This document shows positions 17,601 to 24,683 of a stretch of DNA of 64,000 nt, piece after piece. Origin of the DNA: Acidobacteriota bacterium (lineage in GTDB: Bacteria > Acidobacteriota > Terriglobia > Acidiferrales > UBA7541); assembly GCA_013289835.1 (NCBI GenBank), contig JABCZG010000016.1, positions 45,039 to 109,038 on the forward strand. Reading direction: 5' to 3'. The notes beneath the pieces were generated by a model, which searched no databases, was not told the DNA's origin, and saw only the letters and a list, made by a program, of their open reading frames with translations. Each line of letters begins with the position of its first letter. The first letter of the stretch is position 1. The position numbers and the translations under genes are program-made.

Positions 17601-18422
17601 CAAGTCAGCGCTGAAAAGCGTGTGAGTTGGGGATTCCAGTTCCTCGCGCATTACACCTTTTCGCACTCCTATCAGTACGACTCTAACTATTACGCGGTCG
17701 ACCCGAGGCTCGCCTTCGGTCCGAACCCGTTTAACCGCAACCAGGTGTTTCTGTGGAGTGCCATCTACGAGTTGCCGTTCGGGAAGGGCAAGAAGTTCAT
17801 GAGCGATGCGGGCCGCGCCAAGGATCTAATAGTCGGCGGTTGGCAAATTACCAATACAACGTCGTATGGCACCGGCCTCCCCTTCACGCCTAACATCGCG
17901 GAATGTGGTCTGATTGAAGATGCTGGCCCGTGCCGTCCTAACATCACGGGAAAGCTCTCTACGGGGGCTCAAACGATCACTTCCGGATGCAACACTGGCG
18001 GCATGTGCGGAACGTACTGGTTTACGCCCGTCGCGCCACTCTCCTACCCCCAAGCGGAGCTCAATGCCAATATAGGTGTGGACTCCTGCTCCTTTGCCCG
18101 GCCAGTATCGGGACCGTTGTCACTGCCCGCTTGCGGACAAATCGGCAATATGGGATTCAATACCTATTGGGGCCCGCATGCCTTCTACGACGACATGTCG
18201 TTGACGAAGACTTTCAACATCACGGAACGTTACAGAGCGCAGTTCCGATTCGACGCGTACAACCTCTTCAACCATCCGGTCTTGGCACTCCCCGGCAACC
18301 AGTGCCTCGATTGCCTGGGGAACTCGTCGGCCGGCCAGATCACGGACATCGAAGCTGACTCCGCTCCGGGCGCCCCGATCGGCATGCGGCAATTGCAGTT
18401 CGGCTTCAAATTTGTTTTCTAA
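14601..18422 (+). CDS. Oar-like TonB-dependent outer-membrane receptor
   Basis: A 1273-aa outer-membrane protein. A signal peptide (MKKQAILGWVLVLCLALGFG) leads into a carboxypeptidase-regulatory-like beta-sandwich (about 30-110: GTVTDPQGNAVVGAKVTV, SGNYAVTHLIPDTYKVHVEA). A plug domain follows (ending near GQIEVNGQHFSGVGYQLDG), then a long beta-barrel that ends in aromatic FGFKFVF, the usual BAM signal. The length and architecture match the large Oar/TonB-receptor paralogues abundant in Acidobacteriota, thought to import glycan fragments or other large ligands. It is probably co-regulated with the TPR and GH13 genes downstream. A strong terminator follows, so those genes need their own promoter or readthrough. 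The substrate cannot be told. Confidence 0.9.
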   Translation: MKKQAILGWVLVLCLALGFGASTSMGQAVFGSIIGTVTDPQGNAVVGAKVTVTSVTKSFAYDTTTNESGNYAVTHLIPDTYKVHVEAPGFKTVDVPSVAVSADNGANVNVELQVGAVTQTVEVTGEIPQLQTDRADVDVQFSQKYVEDLPVLNRNFTSFELLTPGTQKLPGFNHAATENPQGSGQIEVNGQHFSGVGYQLDGTDNQDPILGIIVVNPNLDAITETKFAAQDYDVEAGKAIAGLVTVQTKSGSNQFHGTGFYFYRNSDQQARDPFTNKPGVPLAPATWKQFGGSVGGPIIKDKLFFFGDYQGTKQIQGITNQYNVPTTEVDQTCNPMTNAQSDTPGYCNLSQYANAYGPPVGGVPSGQIYNPNTGNPLTGGGRTPFCGPTSTPGNCVGAGNLIPIGMISQNIGNVLALFPAPTVSCGTPATATCLTNNYVATGSGPFNQYSFDTREDWSAPHGIQVFGRFSLDYFNLSGKGGLGALGSAGFGPGTLNGMSTNHDYSVAGGFTKSFGANLLTDFRIGWFQYNPITAYSDASQTPMTNFGFPGLNIAGQTDTNGLSGFLFTNNGGNGFNGALGNTGGGTYAFGNGLDAARCNCPLTERERQIQFVNNWTYIKRNHTFKFGADIRYASNLRVPSDQSRSGLLYFDQLNTGNNGAFGLGIGTFLLGDVSQFQRFVSSSTNAVGHQYRTFFYGQDSWRVNPKLTLTGGVRWEIYTPESVAAKGDGGFADLQEGLLRVAGFGNIGLNGNVQNTLHAFAPRFSLAYQLDSKTVLRMGYGRSFDLGVFGSNFGHAVTQNLPVLAAQDIADANINPAAANNRSAVFNLGVGPPAYNFAPLLSDIGAGTPAGTLPLLGPDGTASPYIRPTIQRLPTVDQWNATVQRQITPTLNLTVGYVANKGTHVFAGTGPNYNINPIAVGPGTDVVQLGSGGQGVAPGFTGTQNPNDRRPFNLNGVPLFQYPGSTFTTAGGAVLPTPACCAVDLGNYFGNDANNEYESLQVSAEKRVSWGFQFLAHYTFSHSYQYDSNYYAVDPRLAFGPNPFNRNQVFLWSAIYELPFGKGKKFMSDAGRAKDLIVGGWQITNTTSYGTGLPFTPNIAECGLIEDAGPCRPNITGKLSTGAQTITSGCNTGGMCGTYWFTPVAPLSYPQAELNANIGVDSCSFARPVSGPLSLPACGQIGNMGFNTYWGPHAFYDDMSLTKTFNITERYRAQFRFDAYNLFNHPVLALPGNQCLDCLGNSSAGQITDIEADSAPGAPIGMRQLQFGFKFVF

Positions 18423-18451
18423 CGAGGAACAGCCAACACACCCCAAACCGG

Positions 18452-18481
18452 CGGGGAGCCCTTAGGGGCTCCCCGTTTTTT
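18452..18481 (+). terminator. strong Rho-independent terminator after the Oar-like gene
   Basis: CGGGGAGCCC-TTAG-GGGCTCCCCG is a perfect 10-bp stem with a 4-nt loop at 18452-18475, followed by TTTTTT. It begins 30 bases after the TAA stop and should separate the receptor from the TPR gene at 18520. Confidence 0.93.
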
Positions 18482-18519
18482 ATGGTCTAATCGGTTTCGG
18501 ATTTTTTAGGAACACTTCG

Positions 18520-19593
18520 ATGGCGATGGTCTCCTGGCGCTGGGGTACTGTGCTGAGCGGTTTGCTAAGCATTGTGCCTTTTGTAACAGCGCAGACCGCG
18601 CCGTCAACGTCAAATCCATCGCCGCGCCCGTTGACCCCACCCACACAGCCTTCGCAACAAGGTTCGGGGCTTGAAGAGGCGCATCGGTTGCTGCAACAAG
18701 GAAAATATGACGACGCTGTCGCGCTACTGACGAGCATGCAGTCGCAACATCCCGGGATGAAGGGACTCTCCCACGAATTAGGCGCGGCGTACTATAAGAA
18801 GAGCGATTATTCCAACGCCATCACCAACCTGAAAAAAGCGCAAGAGGAAGCGCCGGACGACAACGAAGCAGTGCAGTTGCTGGGATTGTCGTACTACTTG
18901 GCGGGGCGGCCGGCGGAGGCGATTCCCGCGCTTGAGAAAGTGCAGACGTGGTATCCCAGCGCGAATGTGGATGCGGCCTACATCCTGGGTGTGTGCTACA
19001 TCCAGACGAAAGATTATCCGGCTGCGCGGGGGGCGTTCGCGAAGATGTTTGGGGTCCCGGCAGATTCGGCGGCGAGCTACGTGGTTACAGCGCGGATGCT
19101 CTTGCGGCAGGACTTTGCGCCAATTGCGGAGGAGTACGCGAAGAAAGCAGTGGAGATCGATCCGAGGCTGCCGCTAGCGCATTCGCTGCTGGGGGAGATT
19201 TATCTGTACAAGTCGCGTCTGCAGGAGGCCATCGAAGAGTTCCAGAAGGAGTTGGAGCTGAATCCGGCGGATGCGACGGTGTATTACAAACTGGCGGATG
19301 CGTATTCGCGGGTGCAGAGATTCGAAGAGGCGGAACGATTGCTACAACGGTCCATCTGGCTGGATGCGACGTCGACTGGGCCGTACATTTTGCTGGGGAA
19401 GGTGCTGGAGAAAAAGGGCGAGACGGCGCTGGCGGTGCGTGCGCTGCAGCGGGCTCTGGCGATGGACCCGAACAATCCGATTCCGCACCACCTGCTGGGA
19501 CAGGCGTATCGCGAATTGGGGCAGGCGGAAGATGCGGATCGCGAACTGAAACTATCGGAGCAATTGCAGAATCGTCAGAATGCGAAACCCTGA
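18520..19593 (+). CDS. secreted TPR repeat protein
   Basis: 357 aa: a signal peptide (SWRWGTVLSGLLSIVPFVTAQ), a Pro/Ser-rich linker (about 26-48), then about eight TPR units to the C-terminus (LEEAHRLLQQGKYDDAVALL through YRELGQAEDADRELKL). TPR proteins of this kind frequently follow Oar-like receptors and CRTAC1 genes in acidobacterial loci and probably scaffold periplasmic partners. It lies 37 bp upstream of the GH13 gene, so the two are likely one operon. Confidence 0.82.
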   Translation: MAMVSWRWGTVLSGLLSIVPFVTAQTAPSTSNPSPRPLTPPTQPSQQGSGLEEAHRLLQQGKYDDAVALLTSMQSQHPGMKGLSHELGAAYYKKSDYSNAITNLKKAQEEAPDDNEAVQLLGLSYYLAGRPAEAIPALEKVQTWYPSANVDAAYILGVCYIQTKDYPAARGAFAKMFGVPADSAASYVVTARMLLRQDFAPIAEEYAKKAVEIDPRLPLAHSLLGEIYLYKSRLQEAIEEFQKELELNPADATVYYKLADAYSRVQRFEEAERLLQRSIWLDATSTGPYILLGKVLEKKGETALAVRALQRALAMDPNNPIPHHLLGQAYRELGQAEDADRELKLSEQLQNRQNAKP

Positions 19594-19630
19594 GTGACGC
19601 TGTCGAGGGTGAGAGCCAGGGAGAGCAACG

Positions 19631-21388
19631 GTGCTAAAACGATTTAAGTCTATGTTTTTTGTGATGATGTTGGCGCTTTGCCTGACGGCAATCCCCTGCC
19701 GGACTCAGCAAGCCGCGGCGCAGAGTTCGAATGCGCAACACGCGCAGGCGAAAACGCAGGAGCCTTGGTGGAAGCACGCGGTGATTTATGAGATTTATCC
19801 GCGGAGCTTTCAGGATTCGAATGGGGACGGCGTTGGCGACATCAACGGGATTACTTCGCGGCTCGATTACCTTCGCGATTTGGGGATTGATGCCATCTGG
19901 ATCAGCCCGATGTATCCCTCGCCGCTGGTGGATTTCGGCTATGACGTTTCGGATTACACGGCGATTGATCCGCTTTATGGCACGCTGGCGGATTTTGACC
20001 GGTTGATGAGCGAGGCGAAAAAAAGAAATATTCGCGTGATTATGGATTTTGTTCCGAATCACACGTCGGAGCAGCATCCGTGGTTCAAGGAGTCGCGATC
20101 TTCGCGGACGAATGCGAAACGCGATTGGTACATCTGGCGCGATGGAAAAGGGCCGGGCGAGCCTCCCAATAATTGGCAGTCGTGGTTTGGGCATTCGGCG
20201 TGGCAATGGGATCCGACGACGAGCCAGTATTACTACCACCATTTTTATGTGGAACAGCCGGATCTGAATTGGCGGAATCCGGAAGTGCGCAAGGCGATGT
20301 ACGACGCGATGCGGTTCTGGTTCAAGCGCGGCGTGGCGGGATTCCGGCTCGATGCGGTGTCGCGATTGTTTGAGGATCCGGATCTGCACGACGACCCGAT
20401 CGTGCCGGGAAAGAATGCCTACGGCGATCCGAATATCGTGCACAAGTACACGGACAATTTGCCGGAGGTGCATGAAGTTTTGCGGGAGATGCGGCGGGTT
20501 GCGAACGAGTTTCCCGGGAATCCAGTGTTGATCAGCGAAGCCGACGAGCCGAACATTGCGGAGCTTACCAAGATGTACGGCGCGAAGAACGATGAAGTGC
20601 AATTGCCGATGGATTTTCAGATCGCGGACGTCAACAAACTTTCGGCGCCGGAATTCCGCAGGTTGTTGAACGAAGTGGAGCGGAACGCTGCCGGAGGGCA
20701 GCCACATTATTTTTTCAGCAATCATGATCAGCCGCGCACGTGGGACCGTTATGGAGACGGTGTCCATAACGATCAGATTGCCAAGCTGATGGCGGCGCTG
20801 CTTCTTGCGCCGCGCGCGACGCCGCTGATGTATTACGGCGAAGAGATTGGCATGCGCACCACGCCTCCTACTCGCAAGGAGGACGTGCAGGATCCCATTG
20901 GGAAACTTGGATGGCCAGAGGAAAAAGGGCGTGATGGCGAACGGACGCCCATGCAGTGGGACACTTCGAAGAATGCAGGGTTCAGCACAGCAGATCGGCC
21001 GTGGCTGCCGGTACCGCCGAGTGCGGCTGAATATAATGTGAGCGTGGAATCGAAGGACCATGGATCCATTCTGGATTTTTATAAACGCTTGATTGCGTTG
21101 CGACGGAACGAACCGGCGCTGCGGGATGGCAGCTATGTGCCGTTGAACGAGGACGATCCGAATGTGCTGAGCTTCTTACGGAAGAATCCCGGCAAGGGCG
21201 ATTCGGTTTTAGTGGTGCTGAACATGAGTGGGGAGGCGAGGACGGTCAGTTTCGCGCTCGATGCGTATGGAGTCCGGGAGAAGACAGCGAAGCCTCTCAT
21301 TTCCGCGCCGGAAATTGGCAGGGAGTCCGCAGCGCTTGACCATCTTGCGATCCCGGCGTTTGGCGTTTTTATCGGGACGGTTCACTGA
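19631..21388 (+). CDS. secreted GH13 alpha-glucosidase / oligo-1,6-glucosidase-like
   Basis: A 585-aa GH13 enzyme starting at GTG 19631 with GGGAGAG upstream and a signal peptide (about 1-30), so it acts outside the cytoplasm. The catalytic set is complete: nucleophile Asp241 in GFRLDAV, acid/base Glu303 in VLISEADEP, and the His365-Asp366 pair in SNHDQPR. Early motifs (YEIYPRSFQDSNGDGVGD, MDFVPNHTS) place it near the oligo-1,6-glucosidase/alpha-glucosidase subfamilies, which release glucose from the non-reducing ends of maltose- or isomaltose-type oligosaccharides. With the Oar-like receptor and TPR gene it forms a glycan-use module beside the fucose operon. Trehalose synthase or sucrose hydrolase activity cannot be excluded. 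Confidence 0.85.
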   Translation: MLKRFKSMFFVMMLALCLTAIPCRTQQAAAQSSNAQHAQAKTQEPWWKHAVIYEIYPRSFQDSNGDGVGDINGITSRLDYLRDLGIDAIWISPMYPSPLVDFGYDVSDYTAIDPLYGTLADFDRLMSEAKKRNIRVIMDFVPNHTSEQHPWFKESRSSRTNAKRDWYIWRDGKGPGEPPNNWQSWFGHSAWQWDPTTSQYYYHHFYVEQPDLNWRNPEVRKAMYDAMRFWFKRGVAGFRLDAVSRLFEDPDLHDDPIVPGKNAYGDPNIVHKYTDNLPEVHEVLREMRRVANEFPGNPVLISEADEPNIAELTKMYGAKNDEVQLPMDFQIADVNKLSAPEFRRLLNEVERNAAGGQPHYFFSNHDQPRTWDRYGDGVHNDQIAKLMAALLLAPRATPLMYYGEEIGMRTTPPTRKEDVQDPIGKLGWPEEKGRDGERTPMQWDTSKNAGFSTADRPWLPVPPSAAEYNVSVESKDHGSILDFYKRLIALRRNEPALRDGSYVPLNEDDPNVLSFLRKNPGKGDSVLVVLNMSGEARTVSFALDAYGVREKTAKPLISAPEIGRESAALDHLAIPAFGVFIGTVH

Positions 21389-21406
21389 GACATTTGAAGA
21401 CAGTGA

Positions 21407-21745
21407 TTAATTTTCCAGTTTGAAGATTTGGTCCATTAGAAGCCATTTCTCGCCGGGGCGTACTCCGCGCAAAGGCTTCTGGAATTTCCACATCAGATTC
21501 TCCCACTCTTGGACTTTTGGATTGTTGCGGTCGGCGTCGGCCTTCCTTTCGAAGGAAAAGCTCGCGTTCACTTCCATGATCATGAAGAGACGCGTTCCGT
21601 AAAGATAAATCTCCAGATTTTCAACGCCGGCGTCTTTGATGCTTTTGGTGATCTCCGGCCAAATCCTTTCGTGGTAGCGCTTGTACTCGGCGATCAGCGC
21701 GGGGTCGTCTTTCAAATCCAGCGTCAGGCAGTAGCGTTTGCTCAT
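21407..21745 (-). CDS. rhaM: L-rhamnose/L-fucose mutarotase (RhaM family)
   Basis: 112 aa, the normal length for RhaM/DUF718 mutarotases, which interconvert alpha and beta pyranose anomers. Family residues are seen: early LDLKDDPALIAEYKRYH, HERIWPEI with the catalytic-region His, and the C-terminal KWLLMDQIFKLE. It is the last gene of the minus-strand sugar operon and overlaps the permease stop by 4 bp (ATGA), showing translational coupling. RhaM was named for L-rhamnose, but members also act in fucose operons. The present context favours L-fucose without proving it. Confidence 0.88.
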   Translation of the reverse strand: MSKRYCLTLDLKDDPALIAEYKRYHERIWPEITKSIKDAGVENLEIYLYGTRLFMIMEVNASFSFERKADADRNNPKVQEWENLMWKFQKPLRGVRPGEKWLLMDQIFKLEN

Positions 21746-23088
21746 AGCGGCACGCTCTCATTTCCTGCAGAAGCCCGCTCCAGGCGCAGCGCTTCGGCAG
21801 GCTTGTATCCGGATAGGCCGAAGTAAAGGATGAACAGGTAACACAGCAGCGGAACGATGAAGGCTTTCTGAATGCTTGCGGCGTCGGAAATGCGTCCCAT
21901 GATTGCGGGGAAAAACGCGCCGCCAATGATGGCCATCACCAGGAGCGAGGAGCCGCGTTTCGTGAGCGGGCCGAGGTTCTTGATGCTCAGGGCGAAAATT
22001 GTGGGGAACATGATGGAGTGGAAAAAGCCGATGAGGACGATTGCCCATACTGGCAGGAGGCCGGAGGCCAGGAGGGCGACGGTGGCACAGACGAGACATG
22101 CTCCGGCGAAGAGAGACAATAAGCGCGGGGCTGGGATTTGTTTCATGAGCGCGGAGCCGATGAAGCGGCCGGACATGAAACCGATTTGATGCAGGAGCAG
22201 GTACGTGGCGGCGACTTTTGCCGTGGTCCCTGGGACGGAGGCCTGCGCGAAGCGGATGACGAAGCTGGCTACGCCGACCTGAGCGCCTACGTAGAAAAAT
22301 TGGGCGATCACACCCTTCGCAAGGTGGCCGTGAGACAGGATGCTTCCGGCAGGAACTTCCGGCGCGAACGATGGCTGGTCCGCCGATGGTTCCTGTACGT
22401 CCGGCAAATGCGTCAGCTGGATGAGGACGGCGACCAGGACAAAAATCCCCGCAATTATCAGGTACGGGCCTTTTACCGTGCTGGCTTCGGCGGCACGGTA
22501 GGCGTCCAGTTGCGCCGCGGTCATCGCCGCGAGCTGCGCTGGCGCGTACTCGACGCCGGTGAGGATAAACGTTCGCCCAACAATCGGCGAGAGCACGGCG
22601 CCGACGGCGTTGAAGGACTGCGCGAAGTTTAGCCGGCGTTCCGCACTCGCAGCCGGACCGAGAATTGTCACGTACGGATTTGCGGCGACTTCCAGGAAGC
22701 TTTGCCCGCAGGCCATCACGAACAACGCGAAGAGAAAAAAACCGTAAACGCGCGAGGAAGAAGCCGGAAGAAAAAGCACCGCGCCAATGGCGCACAGGAA
22801 GAGACCTGCCAGGATTCCTTTTTTGTAGCCGATCTTCTCCATGAGCCAGCCGGCTGGCAGGGCCATCAGACAATACCCGCCAAAAAACGCCACCTGGATA
22901 AAGGAGGATTGGAAATCGGTCAGGTCGAACGCTTTCTTCAAATGGGGAATCAGGATGTCATTCAAGTTGACGCCGAAAGCCCAGAGAAAAAAGAGGCTGG
23001 TGATCAAAATGAAGGGAACTAGAAAACGGCGCTCGGTTACGGGAACGGATCGGTTTGTACTGGCCGGCGCGTTCGCGGAATTTGCCAT
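21742..23088 (-). CDS. fucP: MFS sugar permease, FucP-like
   Basis: About 448 aa with twelve predicted membrane helices from ATG 23088 (MANSANAPASTNRSVP), preceded by GGAGA. An upstream frame to 23379 would only overlap the dehydrogenase gene. Motifs of the FucP/GluP group of H+/sugar symporters are present: FFLWAFGVNLNDILIPHLKK, VAFFGGYCLMALPAGW, GQSFLEVAANPYVTILGP and FAQSFNAVGAVLSP. It lies 11 bp after the fucose dehydrogenase-like gene and overlaps rhaM. The role is import of L-fucose or a related deoxyhexose across the inner membrane. A central loop of about 50 residues is enlarged (GVEYAPAQLAAMTAAQLDAY), as in many Bacteroidota and Acidobacteriota members. Confidence 0.88.
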   Translation of the reverse strand: MANSANAPASTNRSVPVTERRFLVPFILITSLFFLWAFGVNLNDILIPHLKKAFDLTDFQSSFIQVAFFGGYCLMALPAGWLMEKIGYKKGILAGLFLCAIGAVLFLPASSSRVYGFFLFALFVMACGQSFLEVAANPYVTILGPAASAERRLNFAQSFNAVGAVLSPIVGRTFILTGVEYAPAQLAAMTAAQLDAYRAAEASTVKGPYLIIAGIFVLVAVLIQLTHLPDVQEPSADQPSFAPEVPAGSILSHGHLAKGVIAQFFYVGAQVGVASFVIRFAQASVPGTTAKVAATYLLLHQIGFMSGRFIGSALMKQIPAPRLLSLFAGACLVCATVALLASGLLPVWAIVLIGFFHSIMFPTIFALSIKNLGPLTKRGSSLLVMAIIGGAFFPAIMGRISDAASIQKAFIVPLLCYLFILYFGLSGYKPAEALRLERASAGNESVPL

Positions 23089-23099
23089 CCGATTCTCCG

Positions 23100-23882
23100 T
23101 CAGGTGAGCGCGCGGTCCAGGTGCGTGTAACCGGCGTCCACGAACACATGCTGGCCCGTAATGTGACTGGCTCTTTCGGAAATGAGGAACAAAACCATGT
23201 CCGCGATTTCTTCCGGCTTGGTCGTGCGCTTTCCCAGGGGAATCTTTGAAATAATTCTGGCCAGCTTCTCTTCGGGATTGGGAAAGCCGGAGACCCATTG
23301 TTGATAGAGCGGCGTCAGCACTTCCGCGGGCACTACGGCATTGACGCGAATTCCGAACGGAAGCAACTCCGCGGCCCATTCACGAGTGAGGCCGAGGATC
23401 GCAGCTTTGGCGGCGACGTATCCGGAAGTTCCGCCTTGCCCCGTTACTGCTGTTTTTGAGCTGATGTTGACAATCGAACCGCGCGAATTCTTCAGAGCAG
23501 GCAAAGCGTAGTGCGCCATGGCGTAGTAATGCACCAAATTGCGTTCGAGCGAGGAGACAAATCTCTCGGGTGAGCCTTGTTCGAGCCCGACGCTGTCATT
23601 CACTCCTGCATTGTTCACCAGCGCATCGAGCCGGCCCAATTTTTGAATGGTTCGTTCCATGGCCTTCGCGCAAGAGCCGGGGGCTGTGAGATCGGCGACA
23701 ATCAGCCCGCTTTCGACCTCGCTGCTTTCCAGCGCGGCTTGCAACTGTTTTCCGGCTTCTTCATCGCGGTCGAGGATGACAGGCGTCGCGCCTTCCGCGC
23801 CGCAGGCACGCACGATGGCAGCGCCGATGCCCTTGGCGCCGCCGGTGACCAGGATTACCTTGCCTTTGAGATTCAGGTCCAT
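23100..23882 (-). CDS. SDR oxidoreductase, probable L-fucose dehydrogenase
   Basis: A 260-aa classical short-chain dehydrogenase. It has a cofactor-binding TGGAKGIG at 13-20, an NNAG motif near 91-94, the catalytic Ser (NISSK) and a YVAAK tetrad at Tyr155/Lys159. In non-phosphorylating L-fucose pathways an SDR of this type oxidises L-fucose to L-fuconolactone; assignment to this step is by context. It sits between a second SDR (3 bp upstream) and the permease (11 bp downstream). The two SDRs could have swapped roles, one acting on the free sugar and the other on 2-keto-3-deoxy-L-fuconate. Confidence 0.78.
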   Translation of the reverse strand: MDLNLKGKVILVTGGAKGIGAAIVRACGAEGATPVILDRDEEAGKQLQAALESSEVESGLIVADLTAPGSCAKAMERTIQKLGRLDALVNNAGVNDSVGLEQGSPERFVSSLERNLVHYYAMAHYALPALKNSRGSIVNISSKTAVTGQGGTSGYVAAKAAILGLTREWAAELLPFGIRVNAVVPAEVLTPLYQQWVSGFPNPEEKLARIISKIPLGKRTTKPEEIADMVLFLISERASHITGQHVFVDAGYTHLDRALT

Positions 23883-23885
23883 TTG

Positions 23886-24683
23886 TTAGCCGCGCAAGTT
23901 GAAGAAGCCGCCATCCAGAGGATAGTCCACGCCGGTGATGAACGCGGATTCATCGGAACAAAGAAACAAAGTCAGCGAAGCCACTTCTTCCGGCGTTCCC
24001 ATTCTTCCGATGGGCTGTGACTTCGCCAATTTCTCGAACATTTCCTTTTCGTGGCCGGGATAATTTGTCCGAAGGTAGCCGTCCACGAACGGCGTGTGCA
24101 CGCGGGCCGGAGAGATGCAATTGCAACGAATATTGTGCGGGAGATAGTCCTTGGCGACGGAATAGGTCATAGCGATCACCGCGCCCTTGCTCATCGAATA
24201 GGCAAAACGATCGGCCAGTGCCGCGGAACCAGCGATCGATGCCATGTTGAGAATCACTCCGCCGCCGCGAGCTCTCATGCTTTCGACAACGGCCTGCATG
24301 CAGTTGTAAATACCCTTCACGTTTACACGAAAGACGCGGTCAAAATCACTCTCGGTGGTGCTCTCCACGGTGCCCACGTGCGAAATCCCGGCGTTGTTCA
24401 CAAGAATATCCACGCGCTCGCGCGCGGAGAGCGCGCTGATGACTTCCTTGACTTGGGCCTGGTTCGTTACGTCGCAGACGTGAGCCGAGGCGCTGCCGCC
24501 GGCATCCACAATCTGTTGCGAAACAACGTTCGCTTGATCCTCGTTGAGGTCCAGGATTCGAACTGCGGCTCCGTTCGCGGCAAAACGCAGCGCAATGGCG
24601 CGTCCTATGCCACTGCCACCGCCAGTGACAATGGCATTCTTTCCGTCCAGCCGGGAATTATTCGCGCCGCTTGGGCTGCTCAG
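23886..24683 (-). CDS. SDR oxidoreductase with CTG start, probable 2-keto-3-deoxy-L-fuconate dehydrogenase
   Basis: 265 aa if translation begins at CTG 24683. The first ATG/GTG/TTG downstream (GTG 24509) would cut off the whole nucleotide-binding strand, removing the TGGGSGIG motif (residues 20-27) that any SDR needs. The CTG overlaps the dehydratase stop as CTGA, and AGAGG lies nine bases upstream, the usual geometry of coupled starts. NNAG, the active-site Ser and YSMSKG are present. In the L-fucose pathway an SDR oxidises 2-keto-3-deoxy-L-fuconate at C4 to the 2,4-diketo acid, the substrate of the FAH-family enzyme at 27339. This role is inferred from the operon. Confidence 0.8.
   Translation of the reverse strand: MSSPSGANNSRLDGKNAIVTGGGSGIGRAIALRFAANGAAVRILDLNEDQANVVSQQIVDAGGSASAHVCDVTNQAQVKEVISALSARERVDILVNNAGISHVGTVESTTESDFDRVFRVNVKGIYNCMQAVVESMRARGGGVILNMASIAGSAALADRFAYSMSKGAVIAMTYSVAKDYLPHNIRCNCISPARVHTPFVDGYLRTNYPGHEKEMFEKLAKSQPIGRMGTPEEVASLTLFLCSDESAFITGVDYPLDGGFFNLRG

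Noticed and set aside
19634..21061. 475-aa minus-strand open frame opposite the GH13 gene
   Set aside because: It is His/Arg/Ile-rich, has no domain or ribosome-binding site, and is fully covered by a GH13 gene with a complete catalytic set.
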